In this document: positions 16,398 through 23,886 of the stretch, in pieces | Layout: each line of letters starts with the position of its first letter | Numbering within the stretch: the first letter of the stretch is position 1 | Notes under the pieces: generated by a model | Told to the model about the DNA's origin: nothing | The model's database searches: none | Seen by the model: the letters and a program-made list of their open reading frames with translations, nothing else | Made by a program: the position numbers and the translations under genes | Origin: CAYRJD01 sp964424585 | Lineage (GTDB): Bacteria > Actinomycetota > Acidimicrobiia > Acidimicrobiales > Poriferisodalaceae | Direction: 5' to 3' | Assembly: GCA_964424585.1 (NCBI GenBank) | Contig: CAYRJD010000031.1 | Location: forward strand, 1-64,000 | Length of the DNA stretch: 64,000 nucleotides

Positions 16398-17275
16398 CTG
16401 GGTCGCTCGCCGCGAGACAGGGCGAGGCGGTATGCGCGGTTGCGGCCGACACCGAGCGTCTTGGCGGCTGCGGCGGCGGCGTCTCTCGGGCTGGCTCCGG
16501 CTTCGAGGTTGGCGGCGACCTCGGCGACGATTTGGTCGTCGGTCGGCTCGAGCGTCAACTGCGGCCCGAGCACGATCACGACCTCGCCGCGTGCGCTGCC
16601 CTCGGCACTGAACTGACGGGCTAGCTCGTCAACGGCGCCTCTGCGCACCTCTTCGTGGAGCTTCGAGATTTCGCGAGCGACGACACAGCCGCGCTCAGGG
16701 TCGCCGCTTTCGGCGAGGTCGCTGAGCGTCGCGGCGAGCCGATGCGGCGACTCAAACAGCACCACCGTGCGCGTCTCACGGGCGAGTTCCGCGAGCTGTG
16801 CGGCGCGGGCAGCGCCACGGCGCGCGAGCCAGCCGACGAACACGTGCGGCGTCGCCGCAAAGCCCGAAACCACCAGCGCGGCTACGTGCGCGCTCGGGCC
16901 CGGTATGACCGCCACCCGACAATCCGCCGCCGCGACGGCGGCGACGAGGTGCTGCCCTGGGTCGGCGAGCGCCGGCATTCCCGCGTCAGACACCAACACG
17001 ACAGCCCGGCCAGCTTGAACCAACTCGACCACTTCGCCCGACACGTCGGCTTCGGTCGTCTCGCTCGCAACTAGCAGGCGCGGCACTCCGTCGGTTCGGC
17101 TGATGTTCAACAGATCGAGCAGGCGGCCCGTACGTCGGCTGTCTTCACAGCAGATGACGTCTGCATCGCGCAGGGCCTGGACTGCGCGCGGCGCGATGTC
17201 GGCCAGGTTGCCGAGCGGGGTCGCGACGAGCGTGAGCTGGCCCGCGAGGCTCGGCTGAGGGGGCGCTTCGGTCAC
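16394..17275 (-). CDS. rsmI: 16S rRNA 2'-O-ribose C1402 methyltransferase RsmI
   Basis: The 293-aa SAM-dependent enzyme belongs to the tetrapyrrole-methylase fold: LTLVATPLGNLADIAPRA at the start, VICCEDSRRTGRLL, VVLVSDAGMPALADPG, VIPGPSAHVAALVVSG, FESPHRLAATL and REISKLHEEVRRG. A C-terminal extension with VGRNRAYRLAL resembles the helix found in RsmI homologues. The ATG overlaps the DUF192 gene stop by four bases (ATGA). The 3' end is convergent with the zinc-ribbon gene, and a damaged copy of that end lies upstream of it. Confidence 0.95.
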   Translation of the reverse strand: MTEAPPQPSLAGQLTLVATPLGNLADIAPRAVQALRDADVICCEDSRRTGRLLDLLNISRTDGVPRLLVASETTEADVSGEVVELVQAGRAVVLVSDAGMPALADPGQHLVAAVAAADCRVAVIPGPSAHVAALVVSGFAATPHVFVGWLARRGAARAAQLAELARETRTVVLFESPHRLAATLSDLAESGDPERGCVVAREISKLHEEVRRGAVDELARQFSAEGSARGEVVIVLGPQLTLEPTDDQIVAEVAANLEAGASPRDAAAAAAKTLGVGRNRAYRLALSRGERPS

Positions 17276-17739
17276 GCCTCTTCGGCCGAGCCGGCCGATG
17301 GGTGGGTGGGTGCGTCGTCGGCCGTGCCGGCCGAGTCGTCGGCAGGACCAGCTGCGCGCACCTGCACCTCGCTGTCGACGCTCAAGCCCCAGCGTGCGAA
17401 CGATCCGGCGGTCGCCTCAAGCACCGCGCAGCAGGTAAGCCTCGGCCGCCCCAGACGCCACGGCCGGTACGTCGCGACAGACGCGACGTCGAACGTCGCG
17501 TCGCTGCCGTCCAGCAGCCGACGCAGCTGGTTGTCTGCTGAGGCTTCGCCCGCGGGCTGACGGAGGTAGGCGACGTCGATCGCGAAGCGCATTCGGGCGG
17601 TGTGAATCCATCTGGCGGGCGCGAGCAGCAGCGCTCCCTGATGCTCGGTGCGACCCATCAGGCCGCGCCGTCTCGACGACCGCGTCACGGCGACCTCGAC
17701 GCTGGCCATCACGTTGTTGTCTTGCACGAGCCATGCCAC
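17272..17739 (-). CDS. DUF192 domain protein
   Basis: The 155-aa protein carries the DUF192 fold: RRRGLMGRTEHQGALLL, the aromatic/His segment RWIHTARMRFAIDVAYL, a RPWRLGRPR stretch and a closing VLEATAGSFARWGLSVDSEV. In many actinobacteria DUF192 genes are small and adjacent to unrelated housekeeping genes; function is unknown. It has no signal peptide here. It precedes and overlaps rsmI, so they form a two-gene unit, with an Asp/Ala/Glu-rich tail added after the domain. Confidence 0.85.
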   Translation of the reverse strand: MAWLVQDNNVMASVEVAVTRSSRRRGLMGRTEHQGALLLAPARWIHTARMRFAIDVAYLRQPAGEASADNQLRRLLDGSDATFDVASVATYRPWRLGRPRLTCCAVLEATAGSFARWGLSVDSEVQVRAAGPADDSAGTADDAPTHPSAGSAEEA

Positions 17740-17846
17740 GACGTGATTGTTGCGCGCGCAGCGATGATTTGACGAGGAGTTTTTCTTGGCCAGAGCGAAA
17801 CGCAGGCAACACTGCTCTCATGGCCAACTCCACCGAGCCCCCTAAT

Positions 17847-17885
17847 TGATCTAGCCCGCTGATCTAGCCCGCTGATCTAGCTCGC
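17847..17885. repeat. Three tandem 13-bp repeats (TGATCTAGCCCGC)
   Basis: Units at 17847-17859 and 17860-17872 are identical; the third, 17873-17885, differs by one base (CTAGCTCGC). They sit in the 163-bp gap between the DUF192 gene (whose start is at 17739) and the ychF stop at 17903, a gap that is otherwise more A/T-rich than the surroundings. Confidence 0.9.
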
Positions 17886-17902
17886 TGTGCTGGCGACGAG
17901 AC

Positions 17903-19009
17903 CTAGGCGTTGAAGCGGAACTCCATGACGTCGCCGTCGGCGGCCACGTAATCCTTGCCTTCGCTGCGCACCTGGCCCAGCTCGCGGGCGCGCTGCCAGC
18001 TGCCGGCAGCCAGCAGCTGCTCGTGGCCGATCACGTCGGCCTTGATGAACCCGCGCTCCATGTCGGTGTGGATGCGACCCGCGCACTTCGGGGCGGTCCA
18101 ACCCTGCTTGAACGTCCACGCCCGCGACTCCTTTTCGCCGGTCGTGAGGAACGTGCGCAGGCCCAACAATCCGTGCGCGGTGGCGATGAACCGCGCCAGC
18201 GCGCCCTCGCCAAGCCCGAGGCCTTCCAGCATCTCGCCGCGCTCGTCGTCGTCGAGCTGAGCGGCTTCGGCTTCGAGCTGCACGCACAGCGGCAGCACCG
18301 CCACGTCGCCCAGCTCGGCCGCTATCCCGGCCGCCAGCTCGGACGCGCTCTCGATTTGGTCTTCGCCGAGGTTCAGCACCGCCATCACCGGCTTGTCGGT
18401 GAGCAGGAAGTGCTCTCGCAGCGCGACGGTGCGGGCGGCGTCGGTGGCGGGCGCGCCGGGGCCGTGCTGCCAAGCTCGGTACAGCGGCGTGCCCGCAGCC
18501 AGATGAACGTGCGCGGCTTCGAGCGCTTCGACCTCAGCGGCGATCTCTGCGTCGTTCGGTTCGGCGCGCGCCGCTTTGCGGCGACGGTCGATGCGTCCTT
18601 CGATGGTCTCGAGGTCGGCCAGCGCGAGCTCGACTTCGACGACCCGCAGGTGCTCCAGCGGGTCGCCGACGCCCGGCACGTCGTCTGCCGCGAACGCTCG
18701 CAGCACCAGCACGATGGCCTCGACCTCGCGAATGCCAGCGAGGAACTTGTTGCCCAAACCCTCCCCCGCGCTGGCGCCCTCGACCAACCCGCCGATGTCG
18801 ACGAACTGGGTGGTGGCAGCCACGACCTTGGCGCTGTTGCTCATCTCCGCCAGCGCGTCGAGCCGCCCGTCGGGCACCTTGACCACGCCGACGTTCGGGT
18901 CGGTGGTCGCGAACGCGTACGGTGCCGCCAATGCTCCGCCGCCGACCAGCGCGTTAAAGAGGGACGACTTGCCAGCGTTGGGCAGTCCGACAAATCCGAA
19001 ACGCTCCAC
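17903..19009 (-). CDS. ychF: Redox-regulated ATPase YchF (Obg-like)
   Basis: The 368-aa P-loop protein has FGFVGLPNAGKSSLFNAL (G1), the YAFATTDPNVGVVKVPD region, VDIGGLVEGASAGEGLGNKF (G3/switch II), VLNLGEDQ in place of the usual NKxD, and the C-terminal TGS-like domain with RAWTFKQGWTAPKCAG, DMERGFIKADV and DGDVMEFRFN. YchF/OLA1 proteins bind ATP and the ribosome. GTG at 19009 gives the standard N-terminus; an upstream in-frame start at 19057 would overlap the divergent promoter region. Confidence 0.96.
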   Translation of the reverse strand: MERFGFVGLPNAGKSSLFNALVGGGALAAPYAFATTDPNVGVVKVPDGRLDALAEMSNSAKVVAATTQFVDIGGLVEGASAGEGLGNKFLAGIREVEAIVLVLRAFAADDVPGVGDPLEHLRVVEVELALADLETIEGRIDRRRKAARAEPNDAEIAAEVEALEAAHVHLAAGTPLYRAWQHGPGAPATDAARTVALREHFLLTDKPVMAVLNLGEDQIESASELAAGIAAELGDVAVLPLCVQLEAEAAQLDDDERGEMLEGLGLGEGALARFIATAHGLLGLRTFLTTGEKESRAWTFKQGWTAPKCAGRIHTDMERGFIKADVIGHEQLLAAGSWQRARELGQVRSEGKDYVAADGDVMEFRFNA

Positions 19010-19092
19010 AGCGACAAGCGAGGGTAGCTGCGCGCGTGCGAGACTGCGGACGATCACCTGACACAGATCACCTCACAGACAAGGAGCAACCC

Positions 19093-20247
19093 ATGGGAGC
19101 ACCAACCGCCGGACCGCTGGCAGGCATCAAAGTCATTGAGCTAGCCGGGATCGGCCCCGGGCCGTTCTGCGCGATGCTGCTGGCCGACCTGGGCGCGGAC
19201 GTGATCCGCATCGACCGCACGCAAACCGAAGACCTAGGCATCGATTCGGGCCGCAAGTTCAACGTGCTGAACCGCAACCGTCGTTCGGTCGCGGTCGACC
19301 TCAAGTCGCCCGACGGCGTCGAGACCGTGCTCAAGCTGGTCGAGCGAGCCGACGTGCTGATGGAGGGCTTCCGTCCCGGCGTGACCGAGCGCCTGGGCTT
19401 GGGCCCCGACGACTGCTTGACGCGCAACCCGAGGCTCGTCTACGGGCGGATGACCGGCTGGGGCCAGCACGGCACGATCGCGCACTCGGCCGGGCACGAC
19501 ATCAACTACATCGCGCTCGCTGGCGCGCTCGGCGCCATCGGTCCCAAGAGCAAACCCAGCCCGCCGCTCAACCTGATCGGCGACTTCGGCGGCGGTGGGA
19601 TGTACCTGGCGTTCGGCATCTGCGCCGCGCTGTTGGAGGCGCAACGCTCTGGTCAAGGCCAGGTCATCGACGCTGCCATGACCGACGGCACCGCGTCGCT
19701 GATGGCGGCGATCTACGGGATGCACGGCGCGGGCGCGTGGACGGACGCCCGAGAGAGCAACTTCCTAGACGGCGGCGCCTACTACTACGGCGTCTTTGAG
19801 ACCAAAGACCACAAGTTCGTTTCGATCGGCTCGATAGAGGGCAAGTTCCACGACGAGCTGCTGACCCTCGTCGGCCTCGACGACGCGCCGACGGTCGACC
19901 GCAACGACCGGGCCGCGTGGGACGACAAGCGAGACCGCGTCGCGGCGATCATCGCGACGAAGACGCGCGACGAATGGGACGACATCATGCTGGGCAGCGA
20001 CGTGTGCTACGCGCCGGTGCTCAGCCTCGAAGAAGCACCCAAGCACCCGCACAACGTCGCGCGCAGCACGTTCATCGAGGTCGAGGGCGTCACCCAGCCT
20101 GCGCCCGCGCCGAGGTTCAGCCGAACGCCCGGCGAAGTGCGCAGCGGGCCCGTCTCCGCCGGACAGCACACCGACGAAGCGCTCGCCGACTGGGGCTTCG
20201 ACGCCGACGACATCACCAAGCTGCGCGACGTAGGCGCCATCGCCTAG
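19093..20247 (+). CDS. Alpha-methylacyl-CoA racemase-like CaiB/BaiF protein
   Basis: The 384-aa product begins PLAGIKVIELAGIGPGPF and has GADVIRIDR, MEGFRPGVTERLGLGPD, and GHDINYIALAGAL, a signature of the AMACR subgroup of CoA-transferase family III. The catalytic Asp is expected in NLIGDFGGGG. Racemisation of 2-methyl-branched acyl-CoAs during beta-oxidation is the likely role. The ATG is preceded by AAGGAG at 6-7 nt. It is divergent from ychF and followed 29 bp later by the bL37 gene. Confidence 0.92.
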   Translation: MGAPTAGPLAGIKVIELAGIGPGPFCAMLLADLGADVIRIDRTQTEDLGIDSGRKFNVLNRNRRSVAVDLKSPDGVETVLKLVERADVLMEGFRPGVTERLGLGPDDCLTRNPRLVYGRMTGWGQHGTIAHSAGHDINYIALAGALGAIGPKSKPSPPLNLIGDFGGGGMYLAFGICAALLEAQRSGQGQVIDAAMTDGTASLMAAIYGMHGAGAWTDARESNFLDGGAYYYGVFETKDHKFVSIGSIEGKFHDELLTLVGLDDAPTVDRNDRAAWDDKRDRVAAIIATKTRDEWDDIMLGSDVCYAPVLSLEEAPKHPHNVARSTFIEVEGVTQPAPAPRFSRTPGEVRSGPVSAGQHTDEALADWGFDADDITKLRDVGAIA

Positions 20248-20260
20248 CCGCTCGCGCCGG

Positions 20261-20266
20261 TAGCGT
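20261..20266 (+). promoter_or_regulatory. Putative -10 box for the bL37 gene
   Basis: TAGCGT lies 10 nt before the ATG, the same arrangement as TAGCCT before the bS22 gene. It would give a near-leaderless transcript. Confidence 0.35.
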
Positions 20267-20276
20267 TGCCGTCGCT

Positions 20277-20363
20277 ATGTCGAAGAAGACGAAGAAGCGC
20301 AAGCTGCGCGCGAGACGCAGCAAGGCCAACCACGGCAAGCGCCCAAACACGGGCCGGGGCTAG
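20277..20363 (+). CDS. Ribosomal protein bL37-like, 28 aa
   Basis: This tiny basic protein (MSKKTKKRKLRARRSKANHG followed by KRPNTGRG) matches the end of the bL37 family described from mycobacterial ribosomes, whose members are about 24 aa and share an xNHGKRPN core. It sits in the gap after the AMACR-like gene and its TAG shares a CTAG with the stop of the convergent SGNH gene. It is short enough to be missed by length-filtered gene callers. Identification rests on the conserved SKANHGKRPN segment and Lys/Arg density. Confidence 0.82.
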   Translation: MSKKTKKRKLRARRSKANHGKRPNTGRG

Positions 20364-21244
20364 CCGTCGGCCGAGTCGTTGACGACTGGCACACCGCTGC
20401 GCCGGTCGATCTCGTCGAGGATCGGCTGGCTGACCAGCTCGCCGCCGTAGTAGGTGTAGTGAACGCCGTCGGCTGTGCGCACGTTCTTGCCGTTGAGGCT
20501 GCGGGTGAAGCGTCCTTGCGGTGACACGATCGCGGCGGCGTCGACGAACGTGGCTCGGGGGAACTCGTCAACCACCTCGGCGACCAGCGGGTTCGCCAAC
20601 GCCGCGAAGCTGCGCAAGCCGGGCGGCTGCAAGTGCGGAATGCCGACCCACACCAGCAGCCGGCCGGGCCGGTCGGCAGCGCGCAGCAGCGCTCTCACGG
20701 CGTCGCGATACAGCTCCTTCCACGCGTCGGTGCCCGCCGCGTGCTCGAGGTGGCCGCGGAACCGTTGATTGTCGTTCCCACCGATGCTCAGCACGATGAC
20801 GTCGTAGCCGCCCTCTGACACCTCGGCTGCCATGTACTCGGGCCAGTCGAAATACCAAGGCGAGACGTTGCCGGTCGACTTGCGGATGTCTTCGGTGATG
20901 ACGAAGCGCTCATCTTCGCCGCGCAGCGTCATCATGCCGAACACCGCGCCTCCGACGAGTGAGTCGCCGCCGATGTAGACGTGCAGCGGGCTCTCGCCGG
21001 TCGGCACCTCGAGCAGCGACCGACGGTCTGCGCGCGCGAAGTAGTAGTAGGCCTCGGCGCCGACAAGGCCGGACTGGGCTTGCGGCGCGGGCCACAGCAG
21101 CGCCGGATCGACCGAGCTGACGTGAGCCGACGAGGGCGGTTCGACTTGGCTAGCAGCGTCTGGCTGAGCCGACGCCGACGCCGGCAGCGATGCGATCAAC
21201 CAAGCCGCAACGGCTATCGGCCGCAGAGCGTGGCGTCTACCCAC
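20360..21244 (-). CDS. Secreted SGNH/GDSL-type hydrolase (DUF459-like)
   Basis: The 294-aa product starts at GTG 21244 with a signal peptide (GRRHALRPIAVAAWLIASLP, then ASASAQ). The SGNH blocks are all present: VYIGGDSLVGG with the Ser, VIVLSIGGNDNQ with the Asn, and ADGVHYTYYGG with the Asp/His pair. It is probably an exported O-acyl esterase or acyltransferase. The start overlaps the stop of the upstream paralogue by eight bases; together with the MBOAT gene the three form one operon. Confidence 0.82.
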   Translation of the reverse strand: MGRRHALRPIAVAAWLIASLPASASAQPDAASQVEPPSSAHVSSVDPALLWPAPQAQSGLVGAEAYYYFARADRRSLLEVPTGESPLHVYIGGDSLVGGAVFGMMTLRGEDERFVITEDIRKSTGNVSPWYFDWPEYMAAEVSEGGYDVIVLSIGGNDNQRFRGHLEHAAGTDAWKELYRDAVRALLRAADRPGRLLVWVGIPHLQPPGLRSFAALANPLVAEVVDEFPRATFVDAAAIVSPQGRFTRSLNGKNVRTADGVHYTYYGGELVSQPILDEIDRRSGVPVVNDSADG

Positions 21245-22409
21245 CGACGAGGGTGACCACGCCGCGCAGCTCTTCGAGCAGGCGTTCCGACAGCAGCTCG
21301 CCGCCTTCGGTGCTGAAGTGGATGCCGTCGGTGAGCCGGGCGTCGATGCGCTGGCCGTTGGGCGTGTCGACGAACCGGCTGTACCCGCCGCCGGGGCCCT
21401 CGAACAGCTCATAGGTGCGCACGTAGTGGACACGCTCACGCTTGGCGGCTTCGCTCGCGTAGATCGCGTCGAGCTCGCGCATCTTGTCCTCGAAGCCACC
21501 ATCGCGCATCGGCGGCAGCCCGACCCAGAGCACCTGACGTCGCGGCTCTGCGGTCGCGATGTCCATCATCGCGCCCACCCGCGACGCGTACTCCGCGACC
21601 CACGCGTCGGAGAAGGGCTGCACGTTTCCGTTCGCGGTCACCAGCCCTTGCGCGTCGTTGCCGCCGAACATCAAGATGACGACGTCGGCGTCGTCGGCCG
21701 CGAGAATCTCGGTGAGACGCTCGGGCCAGTTGAAGTAGTCGGGGCGACTCAGCCCGCTCGAAATCTCGCTGTCGGTTTCCGCGCTGATCACGCCGGTGTC
21801 GTTGGCGACGCTCACCATCTCATCGCCGAAGAAGTGAACGAGCGAGTCGCCCAGCACCAGCAACCGCAGCGGATCGTCCTCCGTGCCCACGAGCTGGTCG
21901 ACGGCAGCGGCGGCGGGAGGCTCGTCGCTAGCCGGCGTCTCGTCGTCGGCCAGCACGACCGACGGGCTGTCAGGTGCTGGCCCGCTCGGCTCGGGTTGCG
22001 TCGCCTGGCTCGGAGCGCCCGCGGGGTCGTCGGCTGGCTCGTCGGCTGGCGTTGCAGTCACGGCGGCGTCGTCGGCGATGGTTGCCTCGTCGTCGGCCGG
22101 AGCGGACGCAGCCGAGGTTGCTGGGTCGTCGCCGACCGAGGCGAGCGTGTCTTCGCGGTTCATCGCCTGCGCCAGCCACAGCCGCGGCAGGTGCAGCCCG
22201 ACGGCGCTCGCGACGGTCTCGACGGGCTCCCACACCGCCAGCGAAACGTCGCGCGGCCAGCCCAGCGGTTTGGTCTGCGCGTCGCGCAGCAGCGCTTGTG
22301 AGTTCAACAGCGCGGCCAGCACCAACGCCAGCAAGCCGATGAGCAGCACTCGTCCAGCTGGCGACGAGTTCGTCGAGCGGGCGCGCGCCTCGGTGGTCTC
22401 GGATCGCAT
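21237..22409 (-). CDS. Membrane-anchored SGNH hydrolase-like protein (DUF459-like)
   Basis: The 390-aa product has an N-terminal transmembrane segment (RVLLIGLLALVLAALL, residues about 20-36), an extended Asp/Ala/Pro-rich linker (about residues 90-170), and an extracytoplasmic SGNH domain with LLVLGDSLVHFF, VVILMFGGNDAQG and TDGIHFSTEGGEL. The triad looks complete. ATG at 22409 overlaps the MBOAT stop (TGATG). The arrangement resembles PatA/PatB-type O-acetylation pairs, in which the MBOAT passes acetyl across the membrane and an SGNH protein places it on a polymer. Confidence 0.82.
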   Translation of the reverse strand: MRSETTEARARSTNSSPAGRVLLIGLLALVLAALLNSQALLRDAQTKPLGWPRDVSLAVWEPVETVASAVGLHLPRLWLAQAMNREDTLASVGDDPATSAASAPADDEATIADDAAVTATPADEPADDPAGAPSQATQPEPSGPAPDSPSVVLADDETPASDEPPAAAAVDQLVGTEDDPLRLLVLGDSLVHFFGDEMVSVANDTGVISAETDSEISSGLSRPDYFNWPERLTEILAADDADVVILMFGGNDAQGLVTANGNVQPFSDAWVAEYASRVGAMMDIATAEPRRQVLWVGLPPMRDGGFEDKMRELDAIYASEAAKRERVHYVRTYELFEGPGGGYSRFVDTPNGQRIDARLTDGIHFSTEGGELLSERLLEELRGVVTLVGG

Positions 22410-23842
22410 CAAAACTGGAAGTAGATGAACGGGGCCACGCCGGACGGGCCGAGCGCGTCGATGAGCACCAGCGCCACGGCGAGGCCGGCTGCCTGCACCA
22501 GCCACGAGGCACGAGACGCCGCGACGTCGAACGTCTCGCGCAGCGCGACGGGCGTGAACTGCGTCGCCAGCGCGCCGAACACCACGGCCAGCAGCAGCGG
22601 GCTGATGACGCCAGCCGAGGTGCCGAACTCGCCCAGCTGAGCGAGCACGTCTACCGCCTCACCCAGCGTCTCGGCCCGGAAGAACACCCAGCCGAAGCAC
22701 ACGATGTGAAACGTCAGCAACCACCGAGCGGTGTCTCCGATCGGCGACGGCCCCTTCGGGCGGCCGCCGCGCCCGCTCCACCAGGTTGAGATCAGCCGCT
22801 CGGCCACCAGCGCGACGCCGTGGATGCCGCCCCAGATCACGAAGTTCCACGTGGCGCCGTGCCACAGGCCGCCCAGCAGCATCGTGATCATCAAGTTGCG
22901 GAACGTGAACAGCGAGCCGCCGCGGCTGCCGCCGAGCGGAATGTAGAGGTAGTCGCGCAGCCAGCGCGACAACGTCATGTGCCAGCGACGCCAGAACTCA
23001 CGTATTGACAGCGCCCGGTAGGGCGCGTCGAAGTTCTGCGGAAACCGAAAGCCCAGCAGCAACGCGACGCCGATGGCGATGTCGGTGTAGCCGGAGAAGT
23101 CGGCGTAGATCTGCACGGCGTACGCGTATACGCCGACCGCCACCTCAACCCCGCTGTGCGCTTCCGGGTTGGCGAACACGTCGTCGACGATCTCGGTCGC
23201 GAGGTACGACGAGATGACGACCTTCTTGAAGAGCCCCAGCAAGATGAGGCGAAACGCTTCGGCGGACGGCACGTAGCGCGGGTCGGGCTGGGCGGCGAGC
23301 TGCGGTCCGAACTCGCTGGCCCGCACGATGGGGCCTGCGACCAGCTGCGGGAAGAACGAGAGGTAGACCGCGAAGTCGAGCGGCTCCATCGTCTCGATCT
23401 GGCCTCGCCCGACGTCGATGACGTAGCTCATTGCCTGGAACGTGAAGAACGAGATGCCGACCGGCAGCGTGTAGTCGAGCACACCCAGCGACCCTTCGAT
23501 GCCGATGCGGGCCAGCAGGTTCGACAGCTCGACCGAGAAGAAGTCGAAGTACTTGAACGTGCCCAAAATGAGCAGGTTCGCACTCACGCCGCCGCGCACC
23601 CACCACCGCGCGGCGGTGTGATTGGCGAGCCGACGCGCGGCGCTGGCTCGGTCGGCCGCGACCCAGTTGATGACAATGGCGGCCACCAGCAAGAGCACGA
23701 AGCGCCAGCTCCAGTAGCCGTAGAAGTAGAAGCTGAACCCCAGCATCAGCCACTTCCATACGGCGCCGAAAGGTCGCGTCAGCCAGTAGACGGCGAACAC
23801 CGTTACGAAAAACAGCGCGAACGCCAGCGTGGGGAACAACAT
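22409..23842 (-). CDS. MBOAT-family O-acyltransferase (AlgI/PatA-like)
   Basis: The 477-aa polytopic protein starts MLFPTLAFALFFVTVF and has the MBOAT landmarks: GISFFTFQAMSYVIDVGRG, LSFFPQLVAGPIVRA, GYTDIAIGVALLLGFRFPQN, IREFWRRWHMTLSRWLRDYL and the catalytic His region LLGGLWHGATWNF. It would move an acyl group from a cytoplasmic donor to an extracytoplasmic acceptor. A TTG 24 nt upstream is an alternative start. Followed by two SGNH genes, it probably modifies a cell-envelope glycan; the target is unknown. Confidence 0.92.
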   Translation of the reverse strand: MLFPTLAFALFFVTVFAVYWLTRPFGAVWKWLMLGFSFYFYGYWSWRFVLLLVAAIVINWVAADRASAARRLANHTAARWWVRGGVSANLLILGTFKYFDFFSVELSNLLARIGIEGSLGVLDYTLPVGISFFTFQAMSYVIDVGRGQIETMEPLDFAVYLSFFPQLVAGPIVRASEFGPQLAAQPDPRYVPSAEAFRLILLGLFKKVVISSYLATEIVDDVFANPEAHSGVEVAVGVYAYAVQIYADFSGYTDIAIGVALLLGFRFPQNFDAPYRALSIREFWRRWHMTLSRWLRDYLYIPLGGSRGGSLFTFRNLMITMLLGGLWHGATWNFVIWGGIHGVALVAERLISTWWSGRGGRPKGPSPIGDTARWLLTFHIVCFGWVFFRAETLGEAVDVLAQLGEFGTSAGVISPLLLAVVFGALATQFTPVALRETFDVAASRASWLVQAAGLAVALVLIDALGPSGVAPFIYFQF

Positions 23843-23871
23843 CGGCAAACCGAAGGTACCGCTCAACGGCT

Positions 23872-23885
23872 TGCCAAGATTGGCA
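23872..23885. promoter_or_regulatory. Palindrome TGCCAA-GA-TTGGCA between divergent genes
   Basis: A 6-bp perfect inverted repeat with a 2-bp centre lies in the 44-bp space between the MBOAT start and the phosphohexomutase GTG at 23887. It could be an operator affecting both genes; no regulator is known. Confidence 0.35.
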
Positions 23886-23886
23886 T

